From: Fibrobacter succinogenes
Lineage (GTDB): Bacteria > Fibrobacterota > Fibrobacteria > Fibrobacterales > Fibrobacteraceae
Direction of reading: 5' to 3'
Assembly: GCA_902762305.1 (NCBI GenBank)
Contig: CACWNW010000008.1
Coordinates: forward strand, 144,780 to 208,779
Length of the DNA stretch: 64,000 nt
A program made the translations under genes and the position numbers. Position 1 is the first letter of the stretch, and every line of letters begins with the position of its first letter. Positions 22,615-31,600 of the stretch are shown piece by piece. The notes under the pieces are model-generated. The model saw only the letters and a list, made by a program, of their open reading frames with translations, was not told the origin of the DNA and ran no database searches.

Positions 22615-25600
22615 ATGAAAAAATTGCTGCTTGTTGTTGTTTCCGTGCTTGCCGTGTATGCAAATGCGGCGAGGGAAATTGTTATGCAGGTGCCAAAACT
22701 TGTTGACGGCTGCTACCTGATTTCGAATGCTGCGGAACTCTATAAAGTAGCCTTTTCTTTTATGGATCCGAAGACGGATTGTGTTAAACTCACTGCCGAT
22801 ATCGTGGTGAACGAGAATGTTATTAAGGACGGTACGCTGAATGTGGCCGACACGGCGAATTTTGCAGTATGGCAGAGAAGCGCCTTCTTTGATTTTGGAG
22901 GCGTTTTTGACGGTCAAGGGCACACGATTTCGGGCCTGTACTTCAATGATTCCTCAATGGATCGAGTCGGCTTGTTTGGGAAGGTCGGCGTTTTTCGATC
23001 GGGAGGAATCATCGAGAATATCGTCATCAAGGACGTCCATCTTGTTGATACCTATTTTAAGGCTGGTAGCAATGTAGGGGGGCTTGTTGGAGAGGCTGAA
23101 GATGGAATAAACCTGGTCATAGAACGCAGTAGTGTTGACGGCATTATTGAGGGAGATGATCATGCAGGGGGATTGATTGGCTATCTGGACGATTCAAGAT
23201 TTGTTTCTATATATGATAGTTACAATGCTGCCAGCGTAACGGCTACTTATTATACCGGAGGAATCGCGGGCTGCATGCTCTGGGGCGGTCATCTCAGGAT
23301 TGCGAATGCGTACAATGTAGGTACGGTATCTGGCCAGAGGAAAATCGGTGGCATTATTGCGTACGTCGACGAAGATGCTGATGGACTGGAACTGATAAAC
23401 GTATTTAATGTCGGACAGGTGGTTGCGTCGGAAGAAAATTCGTCAGATATAAACTCTTTTGGGTATATTGATGTTTATTCCCTTGACTCGTATGTCCTCG
23501 ATAACGTATTCTTCCTTGGTTCAAATAAGGAAGGTGTAGGTACCTCCGTGACAGAAGAGCTGTTCGCTAACGGCACTGTCGCTTCGATAATGCACGGTTA
23601 CAACTATGATGGTGTAGACGGCTCGATATGGGGACAGGGGGTCGGTGTTGACCCGTTGCCCAATTTTAGCGGAGTCGTGTCTGGTGCGGTGACATTGCCT
23701 TCGATTACGCTCAGCCTCGATACAGGCAGTGCGGAACTTTGGACGATGGAACTCCCGATTGGCTACCGCCATAGGATTCCCGATGTCAAGCGTGAAAATT
23801 ACGAACTTTTTGGCTGGTACGACAATGCGGCGCTGACAGGTGAAAAAGTGACGCATGTACCCGAAACGCAAACGACCGACGTGAAGTTCTGGGGCCACTA
23901 TGAGCCTGTGTACAAAGTCGTACTCGAGACGAGCGGAGGAACGGTTCCCGTAGACAGTATGGGATCTTATATACGCTCTGTGGGTGCGAAACTTCCGAAC
24001 GGGGCCTTGCGTGAAGGTTATGTGTTTGCGGGCTGGTATACCAGTAGCGATTATAGCGGGAGTCCTGTTGATTCTATTGCTGCGACGGACGAAGGCGACA
24101 AGACCTTCTATGCAAAGTGGATAGAGATGCGCGCCCCGAAAAAGAATGCTGATGGCTGTTATGCCATTTCGGATGCTGGCGAACTCTACGGCTTTGCCGC
24201 AATCGTGAACGCGGAAGAGACGCTTGGCCCCAATAAGGCGGCATGTGCCGTCCTCACGCAGGATATCGTTGTCAACAGGAATGTGCTGGACTCAGCAGGC
24301 AAACTCAATGAGAAAGATGCCCTTGCGTTTGTGCCGTGGAACCCGATAGACAGCTTTATGGGAACCTTTGATGGGCAGATGCACACGATTTCGGGCTTGT
24401 ACTTTATGAATTCCCTGAATACACAAGAGAGGGAAAGTGTTGGCTTTATTGCCAGCATGGGATACCTCGAGGAAGAGCCTGCCACTGTAAAGAATGTCGG
24501 TATTGTTGGTTCCTATTTCAAGAGCGGTGCGCGCTATGTGAGTGCGGTTGTCGGCAACGTGTTTGCTTATACCGAGACAGCAATTTGGGGCATAACGATT
24601 CCGCTATATGCGGAAGTCAGGAATACATACAGTACGTCTACGGTGTATTCTACCAATGAAAATGGTTATGCTGCGGGTTTAGTAGGCGGCCTCAGTTCTT
24701 ATTCATATCTGCTCGTGGAAAATAGCTATAACGTTGGCGGAGTGGATGCCAAGTACGGTGCAGCCGGATTGGTCGGATATGCCGATGATAAACGAGTCCG
24801 TGTTGTGAACAGCTATAATGTCGGAAATGTCTATGGCGAGATGAGGAACCGCCTTGTTCTGAATACTTGTTATGGTTGTGAGTACGATGGAAGTAGTATC
24901 ATAAACAGTTATTACCTCTACATAAAATCCTATGGAAAGAGCAATGGCGAAATTGGCGGTTATGCTGTAGATGAAGAGGAATTCGCCGATGGACGTGTTG
25001 CCCTTGCGTTGCACAATGGCGAAAATGGCGCTGTATGGGGCCAGAATGTCGGAGTGGACCCGTATCCCGTATTCTCTGGTACAGTTGAAAATTCTACTGC
25101 TACGTGGTACAACGTAACATTCCATACCTTTGAGGGCGATACGGCGACCTATTTCGATTACTACGTGGCCGGGTTTTACATAAATCTTCCCGTGGCGTCT
25201 TCGCCTATAGAACACATGCAGTTTGTCGGCTGGTACGGGACATCTGATTTTAGCGGTTCCGTGCAGACGTATATTTCTAGCAATGCGACAGGCGACAAGG
25301 AATTCTATGCCAAGTACGAGCCGAAATCGTATACCGTTCGTGTTGAAGCGAATGATCCCTATTGTGGTTATGTGGCTGGCTTCCCGAACGATGCGGAAGA
25401 GGCTGAGTATCCGTTCGGCAGCAGTGTGACCATAAAGGCGGTAGCGCTTGATTGCTTCTTCGATGAATGCTACGAGTTCAGGTATTGGGAAGATGCCCCT
25501 TCGATTACGAACCCCATCCGTACGGTCCTCGTTATGGGGGATACGACATTTGTCGCTCACTTCGAGATCGTCCCGGCAAGTTCGAGTTCCGGCGTCACAT

Positions 25601-26070
25601 CGTCTAGCTCCAGTGCGAAGTCCTCCTCCAGCGTCACACCAAAATCTAGCAGCAGTGCGAGGTCTTCTTCTAGCGTCACACCAAAATCTAGCAGTAGCGT
25701 GAAGTCTAGTTCTAGCGTCACACCGAAGTCGAGCAGTAGCGCGAAGTCCAGTAGCTCTGCGAAGTCCTCTTCGAGCAAGGCGCCCAAGTCGTCCAGCTCG
25801 TGCAAGAACTGCTTTAACGTGGGCCTGCCTGTCGCTTCTGTCGCTCCGCAGTTCAATGTGGAAGTTGCCGGACGCAACATCTGGGTGACGGGTGCGGCCG
25901 ATGCTGTGCGCGGTTCCCGAGACGGCGGCACCTATGTGCTGCTCGACATGCAGGGCCGCGTGCTCCGTAGGGGTGCGGTCGATGGCGCGAACTTCGCCAT
26001 CCCGGTTGCGCGTGCGGGCGAGTACCTGGTGCGTATCGGCGACCGTGTGCGGCGCGTATCCGTGAAATAA
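22615..26070 (+). CDS. Secreted GLUG/InlB-repeat surface protein with sorting-type C-terminus
   Basis: An 1151-residue exported protein; the ATG at 22615 gives the signal peptide MKKLLLVVVSVLAVYANAA behind GGAGGAGG. It is built as two similar halves. Each opens DGCY.IS.A.ELY, passes F.G.FDGQ.HTISGLYF and runs through GLUG-type beta-helix repeats (VGGLVGEAEDG, AAGLVGYADD). Each half is followed by InlB B-repeat-like units (REGYVFAGWYTSSDYSGSPV; MQFVGWYGTSDFSGS). A polyserine linker (~985-1060) leads to a C-terminal ~85-residue domain with YVLLDMQGRVLRRG and GEYLVRIGDRVRRVSVK. That resembles type A sorting signals of type IX secretion. Probably an adhesin-like surface protein; ligand unknown. 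A terminator follows at 26091. Confidence 0.75.
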   Translation: MKKLLLVVVSVLAVYANAAREIVMQVPKLVDGCYLISNAAELYKVAFSFMDPKTDCVKLTADIVVNENVIKDGTLNVADTANFAVWQRSAFFDFGGVFDGQGHTISGLYFNDSSMDRVGLFGKVGVFRSGGIIENIVIKDVHLVDTYFKAGSNVGGLVGEAEDGINLVIERSSVDGIIEGDDHAGGLIGYLDDSRFVSIYDSYNAASVTATYYTGGIAGCMLWGGHLRIANAYNVGTVSGQRKIGGIIAYVDEDADGLELINVFNVGQVVASEENSSDINSFGYIDVYSLDSYVLDNVFFLGSNKEGVGTSVTEELFANGTVASIMHGYNYDGVDGSIWGQGVGVDPLPNFSGVVSGAVTLPSITLSLDTGSAELWTMELPIGYRHRIPDVKRENYELFGWYDNAALTGEKVTHVPETQTTDVKFWGHYEPVYKVVLETSGGTVPVDSMGSYIRSVGAKLPNGALREGYVFAGWYTSSDYSGSPVDSIAATDEGDKTFYAKWIEMRAPKKNADGCYAISDAGELYGFAAIVNAEETLGPNKAACAVLTQDIVVNRNVLDSAGKLNEKDALAFVPWNPIDSFMGTFDGQMHTISGLYFMNSLNTQERESVGFIASMGYLEEEPATVKNVGIVGSYFKSGARYVSAVVGNVFAYTETAIWGITIPLYAEVRNTYSTSTVYSTNENGYAAGLVGGLSSYSYLLVENSYNVGGVDAKYGAAGLVGYADDKRVRVVNSYNVGNVYGEMRNRLVLNTCYGCEYDGSSIINSYYLYIKSYGKSNGEIGGYAVDEEEFADGRVALALHNGENGAVWGQNVGVDPYPVFSGTVENSTATWYNVTFHTFEGDTATYFDYYVAGFYINLPVASSPIEHMQFVGWYGTSDFSGSVQTYISSNATGDKEFYAKYEPKSYTVRVEANDPYCGYVAGFPNDAEEAEYPFGSSVTIKAVALDCFFDECYEFRYWEDAPSITNPIRTVLVMGDTTFVAHFEIVPASSSSGVTSSSSSAKSSSSVTPKSSSSARSSSSVTPKSSSSVKSSSSVTPKSSSSAKSSSSAKSSSSKAPKSSSSCKNCFNVGLPVASVAPQFNVEVAGRNIWVTGAADAVRGSRDGGTYVLLDMQGRVLRRGAVDGANFAIPVARAGEYLVRIGDRVRRVSVK
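25579..25800 (+). repeat. Polyserine linker with VTPKSSSS-type units
   Basis: Imperfect 30-bp-scale repeats encode units such as SSSSVTPKSSSS and SAKSSSS. Similar shorter linkers occur in the lipoproteins at 48.8, 50.2 and 51.1 kb. Such linkers typically separate domains in Fibrobacter exported proteins. Confidence 0.8.
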
Positions 26071-26090
26071 GCGGCTCGCCATGCTTGTCC

Positions 26091-26122
26091 TCCCCGGTAA
26101 ATTTGCCGGGGATTCTTTTTTT
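26091..26122 (+). terminator. Terminator after the GLUG/InlB gene
   Basis: CCCCGGTAAA pairs with TTTGCCGGGG (one G-T pair), followed by ATTC and a run of nine T. Confidence 0.85.
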
Positions 26123-26305
26123 TATGTTCGACCGGTTTTGTTTTATATAATCGCCTTTTTGTTTTATGAAACGCGAATTTTGTTTTTTACTTTTGTGAAA
26201 ATCTTTTATGATATCAAGAAATTGGCTAAATTTGTTTAAAAACTCCATTTTTGTTTTTTAGAAAATGTTGCAAAGGCGCGCGCGATTATCTAAATTTAAA
26301 GCAGA

Positions 26306-27157
26306 ATGAAGTCGGTTATCGAATACAGGGATTACCGCGAGTACGTGCTCGAGTATTACCGCGAACGCAAGCGTTGTTCGGCGTTTACGTGGCGTGAGTT
26401 TGCACGGCTGGCCGGTTTTGCCTCGGGATCGTACTTGAAGCTTGTTTGCGACGGCAAGACGCGTCTCTTGGAAGAAGGAGCAAGGAAGACTGCGCTTGCG
26501 ATGGGGTTGCTTGACTTCGAGTACGATTACTTCATTCTGATGGTGCGTTACGAGAACGCGAAGACGGAGGAGCATAAAAAGAAATGCTTCGAAGAGATGC
26601 AGGCGATTGCCGAGGCGAGCCACGTGAAAGTTCTGGGGAGCGAACTTTACGCCTATTACGAGACGTGGAAGCATTCCGTGGTGCGTGAGCTTGCAGTTGC
26701 TATGCCCGGCGCGAAGCCGCTCGAGATGGCGAAGGCCTGCCGGTACCCGATTTCTGCTGCCGACGTGAGCGAAAGCCTGCGTTTCCTTGTGCGCGAGGGC
26801 TTCTTGGTGCTTGAACCCGATGGCGGGTATAGGCAGACGAGCCGTTCGCTTTCTACGGGGCGCCTGAAGGTCGTCTCGGTGGCGGTTCATTCCATGCTGC
26901 GGCAGATGGGCGAGTTCGCGCTCGAGGCCTTCGATTCGCTCCCGATTTCGGAGCGGCATTTTAGCGGGATTACGATGGGCGTGACTGCCGAAAGCTACGA
27001 GAAGGTCCTGGACGAACTGGCGCGATGCCGCCAGCGTATCGTGTCGATTGTCGCATCAGAAAAGCATCCGGACAAGATTTGTCGCTTGAACATGCAGGTG
27101 TTCCCGTTGACAGAAAATTTAAATAGGGGTCCGGCCGAGCCGGAAAAAGGAGTGTAA
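26306..27157 (+). CDS. TIGR02147-family HTH regulator, copy 1
   Basis: A 283-residue member of the TIGR02147 (DUF4423-like) family. The N-terminus, IEYRDYREYVLEYYRERKR, is followed by an XRE-like HTH stretch (FARLAGFASGSYLKLVCDGK, ~32-51). A middle helical domain carries the family phrase MPGAKPLEMAKAC, then a likely winged helix (SESLRFLVREGFL). The family is a large paralogue set in Fibrobacter, presumed to be transcription regulators. The lipoprotein gene starts 3 bp after the stop, so the two are coupled. It is the most divergent of the three copies here. The 235-bp upstream region is very AT-rich but lacks the palindromes seen before the other two. Confidence 0.8.
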   Translation: MKSVIEYRDYREYVLEYYRERKRCSAFTWREFARLAGFASGSYLKLVCDGKTRLLEEGARKTALAMGLLDFEYDYFILMVRYENAKTEEHKKKCFEEMQAIAEASHVKVLGSELYAYYETWKHSVVRELAVAMPGAKPLEMAKACRYPISAADVSESLRFLVREGFLVLEPDGGYRQTSRSLSTGRLKVVSVAVHSMLRQMGEFALEAFDSLPISERHFSGITMGVTAESYEKVLDELARCRQRIVSIVASEKHPDKICRLNMQVFPLTENLNRGPAEPEKGV

Positions 27158-27160
27158 GGT

Positions 27161-28594
27161 ATGTCTATGCAAGGGATACCGGTGACAAAGTGGATTCGAG
27201 TTTTGCCTGCTGTCGTGCTTGGCGCGATGTTCTGGGCGTGTGCCGACAAGAATACCGCGGGTACGAGCGAAGAGAGCGAAGGCCTCTACGCCGTCAAGGA
27301 CCTGGAAGTTGCGGGTGTCACGCAGAAGGGGCCCTTCGTGAAGGGTTCCTCCGTGACGGTGCGGGGAATCGATTGCCAGACGATGAAGCTCTCGGACGAA
27401 ATTTTCGAAGGCACGGTCAAGAGCGACAAGGGCGACTTTGCCATCGGTGGCGTGACGCTCAAGTCGTCGTGCGCGGTGCTCGAGGTGACGGGCCGGTACT
27501 TGAACGAACTTTCCGGCAAGGAATCGTCTGAGGAGTTTACGCTCCATGTGCTGACGGATTTGAAGAAGCACAAGACGGTCAACGTCAACATCCTTACGCA
27601 TCTGGAATACAATCGCGTGAAGTCGCTTGTGACCGGGAAGAATTTGTCTTTGGCAGAAGCGAAGGTGCAAGCGGAGCGCGAAGTGCTTGCCGCGTTTGAC
27701 ATTGCTTCGACCGCTACGGAATTCGAGGACATGAACATCCTGGAATCGGGCAGCGACAATGCGGCTCTCCTTGCCGTGAGCGTGCTGATGCAGGCGGATG
27801 CCGATGCGGCAGAAGTCGCTGAACGCACATACAAGGCCGCGGCTTCCATCGCGAGGAACGGCCTGTGGGATGATTCCGAAACGAAGAAGGAAATAGCAGA
27901 GTGGGCGCTCGGTGCCGAGGCTAGTGGCGAACTCGAGGCAATCCGCAAGAATGTCGAAAGCTGGAGCGATGCAGGTGTGGCTCCCGCTTTCGAAAATATC
28001 GTGGAGGATTTTGGCGAGGCGGCCGGCAGGAATCCTTATCTGAATCCTGAGGTGGAATACGATTCCCTTGTAGACATGCGCGATGGACAAATCTACGGCG
28101 CCGTGAAAATCGGAGGCCTGGTTTGGATGGCCGAGAACTTGAACTACTACGACACCGTGGCTGTGCCGAGCCTCAGGGACAGCAGCTGGTGCTACGACAA
28201 GAACCTTGCAAAATGTGCGGAGATGGGCCGGCTTTATGCGTGGGCGGTTGCCGGTTCGGTCTGCCCCGATGGCTGGCATTTGCCCGATACGACGGAGTGG
28301 AACGCGCTGTTTGATGCGGTGGGTGGCGATGCCTCTGCGCTCAAGTCGCAGGGCGGCTGGGACGACGGAAGTGGCATGAACGGTTCGGGATTCTCTGTTG
28401 TCGCCGGCGGGGAACGCTACCGCAGCGGCTCGTTTGATTCCGAGGGCCTCAAGGCCTATATATGGAGTTCCGTGGAAATTCCGGACGTAGAAGATGAATC
28501 TGCCTACGCGGTGTTTTTCGGGAGCGACGGCCAGGTGTCTTTCAAGAACTCGTCCAAGAATAACGGGCATTCGGTACGTTGCGTCAAGGACTAG
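27161..28594 (+). CDS. FISUMP lipoprotein 1 (one TIGR02145 domain)
   Basis: A 477-residue predicted lipoprotein: MSMQGIPVTKWIRVLPAVVL then GAMFWAC as a non-standard lipobox. A ~240-residue N-terminal domain shared by five proteins here begins AGVTQKGPFVKGSSVTV and contains SDKGDFAIGGVTL, NVNILTHLEYNRV and ESGSDNAALLAVSVLMQA. One FISUMP domain (~300-477) follows, with VKIGGLVWMAENLNY, CPDGWHLPDTTEW and the closing SVRCVKD. The FISUMP fold is probably related to the C-type-lectin/sulfatase-modifying type, from motif similarity. It is coupled to the regulator upstream and followed by two GLUG genes with no terminator between. Function unknown; surface display likely. Confidence 0.8.
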   Translation: MSMQGIPVTKWIRVLPAVVLGAMFWACADKNTAGTSEESEGLYAVKDLEVAGVTQKGPFVKGSSVTVRGIDCQTMKLSDEIFEGTVKSDKGDFAIGGVTLKSSCAVLEVTGRYLNELSGKESSEEFTLHVLTDLKKHKTVNVNILTHLEYNRVKSLVTGKNLSLAEAKVQAEREVLAAFDIASTATEFEDMNILESGSDNAALLAVSVLMQADADAAEVAERTYKAAASIARNGLWDDSETKKEIAEWALGAEASGELEAIRKNVESWSDAGVAPAFENIVEDFGEAAGRNPYLNPEVEYDSLVDMRDGQIYGAVKIGGLVWMAENLNYYDTVAVPSLRDSSWCYDKNLAKCAEMGRLYAWAVAGSVCPDGWHLPDTTEWNALFDAVGGDASALKSQGGWDDGSGMNGSGFSVVAGGERYRSGSFDSEGLKAYIWSSVEIPDVEDESAYAVFFGSDGQVSFKNSSKNNGHSVRCVKD

Positions 28595-28635
28595 GATAAT
28601 ATATATTGATTAAAAGGGTTGAGGCGAGAAGTATC

Positions 28636-31600
28636 ATGAAGAAGTTCATTTTTACAGCAATCCTGTCGCTGCTTGCGGCTTACTCGTTTGCGGCGAACGG
28701 TACCATGAAGGGTGAAGGTACCATCGAAAGCCCGTTCCAGATCGAAGATTACGAAGACCTGAAGGCGATTGGCAAGGGCGCCTACCTGTATTCTTCGGCC
28801 TATGAGCTCATGGCCGATATCGACGCTTCGGCCTCGTATGGCGAATGGTGCAGCGACGGCGTGTGCAACGGGTTCATTCCCTTGGGACTCCAGAAGGATG
28901 CCGCGGGCGCTTCCGTTTTTACGGGCTATTTTTGGGGGCACGGATTTACGATCAGGAATATGCGTATATGGACGCCCTGTGCGCACAACGTGGGTTTTTT
29001 CGCGAACCTGGGTGGATTGGTCTCACATTTGAACTTTGATTCCCTTGTGGTGTGGGGCGGCCTGGATGATATCTATGCACCCCATTCGAAATATGTCGGT
29101 GCCGTTGCGGGCGCGGCTACCGGGTATATCCTCGATGTGCACGTTACAAAAGGCGAAGTGCAGGGCCTGCAGTATGTGGGCGGCATCGTGGGCAACATGG
29201 AAAAGACGACGGCCAATTTGGATAATGTCTCGTATGAGGGTGTTGTCCGTGGCGGATCCGCCGTAGGGGGGTTGGCCGGAGGATCCTATGGCACGATTGC
29301 CAAAAGCTCTGCGAATGTCAAGATATATGCGAAGGGAAACACAATTGGAGGTCTGGTTGGCTCAAATAAAGGAAATATTAAAAGAAGCGAAGCGACAGGT
29401 TCGATCCACCCCATCGGAAGTTCAATCTTCGATGTCGGCGGGCTTGTGGGGTATAACATAAGCGGTGGCCACATCTTCGCATCGAGGGCATCCGTGGATA
29501 TTCTGCCTTTGACCACTGGGATTCCCGGAACTGATTTGGGCGGCCTGGTTGGAGACAACTATGGTACAATCGAACAGTCGTATGCTACGGGAAACGTGAT
29601 TGGCAAAAATGGTGTCGGCGGCCTGGTTGGTAGCATCTATGGTGGGACTATCCGTAATTGCTTTGCCACGGGAGCGGTGAAGGGAAATAGGTATGTGGGC
29701 GGACTCGTTGGCGATGTAGAGGGATCGGTAAGTACATCGTACTCGGTCGGGCCTGTCGAAATCCTGGATACGACGGAAGTCGTGGATGTGGGTGGCCTGG
29801 TCGGTTGGGGAGAAGCGGATAGTTCCTACTGGAACGTGGAATTCTCCGGATTGGATACAAGCAGCGGCGGGACGGGGCTTTCCGATGCCGCCATGAAAAA
29901 GTTCGAAAGCTTTTTCGGATGGGACACCGAAATCTGGACTATCGACGAGGGGGAATCGTACCCCTACCTGGCCGTGTTCGGCAAGAAGCCCGATGCTGTC
30001 GTCTATGCGATTCCCACGGCGGCATCAAAGTGGCAGGAGAATCCGGTTGTCGCCGCGAACGTCGATACCGGCCGTGAATTGTTCGGCAAATGGACTGGCG
30101 CGAACTACCTGAATGCGGCGCGCGATTCCATCTACTACGGCTACAAGATCGGCTACGTCAAGGAATCCGATACCGTCTGGAGCACTTCGAGCTACATGGC
30201 TGTCCCGAACCGGATCGAGATTGCGACCCTCGAAGACCTGCAGAAGATCGGCAGGCATGTCGGATTCCCGCTGTTTGCAAATTACGAGTTGACGGCCGAT
30301 ATCGATGCGTCCGGTGCTGATTTTGAACCCATCGGTGACGAGCGTGTCTTGTTTACGGGTGGCTTCGACGGCAAGAACCATACCATCAGTGGATTCAGGA
30401 TTGATGGCCGCAGTAAGGATTATTCCGGACTTTTCGGGAAGGCGGAAAAGGCTGTCTTCAGGAACATAGTCTTCAGGAACGCGAATGTCAGCGCGAAGAA
30501 AATGGTTGGCGTGCTTGCAGGCCGGATCGATAAGTCGATTGTGAGCAACGTTGTCTCATACAACGCGACGGTCAAGGGCCATAGCAATGTCGGTGGACTT
30601 ATCGGTATAGCGTACACGAACGTCATGGATCGCCTCGCGAGTACGGGCGCCGTCACGGGAGATACCTGTGTCGGAGGTCTTTTCGGGGCGTTCGCGTCGA
30701 AGTTGACAGATGCCTATTCCGTGAATGTCGTCAAGGGTCATTATTGGGTTGGGGGCGTTATGGGCGGTGCGAATTTGGATTTCCATAATGCCGATACCGT
30801 CCTCAATGTTTACTCCGCGAGCCTTGTGAAGGGCCCCCGCAAGCGTATCGAGGGAATTGCCGGATCCGTGGAGGATTCCTACTACGACGAGAAGTATGCG
30901 GACATATACTTCGACAGCACGCTTATGCCTTCCGAATGGCAGGTCGATCGGTACGAGTTGGGTGAAGCGCTCCCGACTGATTCCCTGCTGAAGCGGGCCA
31001 CGTTCAAGGGGTTCGACTTTGAGTCCGTGTGGACTATTCAGGAAGGCGTGTCGTATCCTTATTTCAAGGAAATGGACCCCTCGCTTCCGGGAACATTGGT
31101 CGATGACGGAACGAGCTATGCCCTGGTGGGCGAAGGTACGGCGGAAAAACCGTTCCTGATTACCTGCTACGACGATCTCAAGAATGTCGGCAAGCATGAA
31201 TTCGGCCTGGACGCCCATTACGAATTGCAGGGATTTTATGCAAGCGAATCCGCGACGGACAACTGCGTCGACGGCGTGTGCGCCGGTTTTGAGCCTATCG
31301 GCGGAACCGAAGGTTTCAGCGGGACGTTTACCGGAAACAGGGCCGGCATTTTCAATCTGACCATCAACCGCCCCGACGAGGATTATGTCGGCCTGTTCAC
31401 GAAACTCAATCCCGGTGCCAAGGTTTCGGGAATAGGGTTGGCCCAGAGCACCATTGTCGGCAGGAACTATGTGGGTAGCATTGCCGGACTGGACAAGGGT
31501 GCCGACCTTGAGCGCGTGGGTGCGGAAAAAGACCTGGTCGTTCGCGGCAACAACTATGTCGGCATGGTTGTCGGGGCGAAGGAAGGTGGCTCTGCGAAAT

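Noticed and set aside
25579..25800. Possible CRISPR-like or tandem repeat array
   Set aside because: The repeats are in frame, code for Ser/Thr/Pro/Lys linkers and have no unique spacers of even length.
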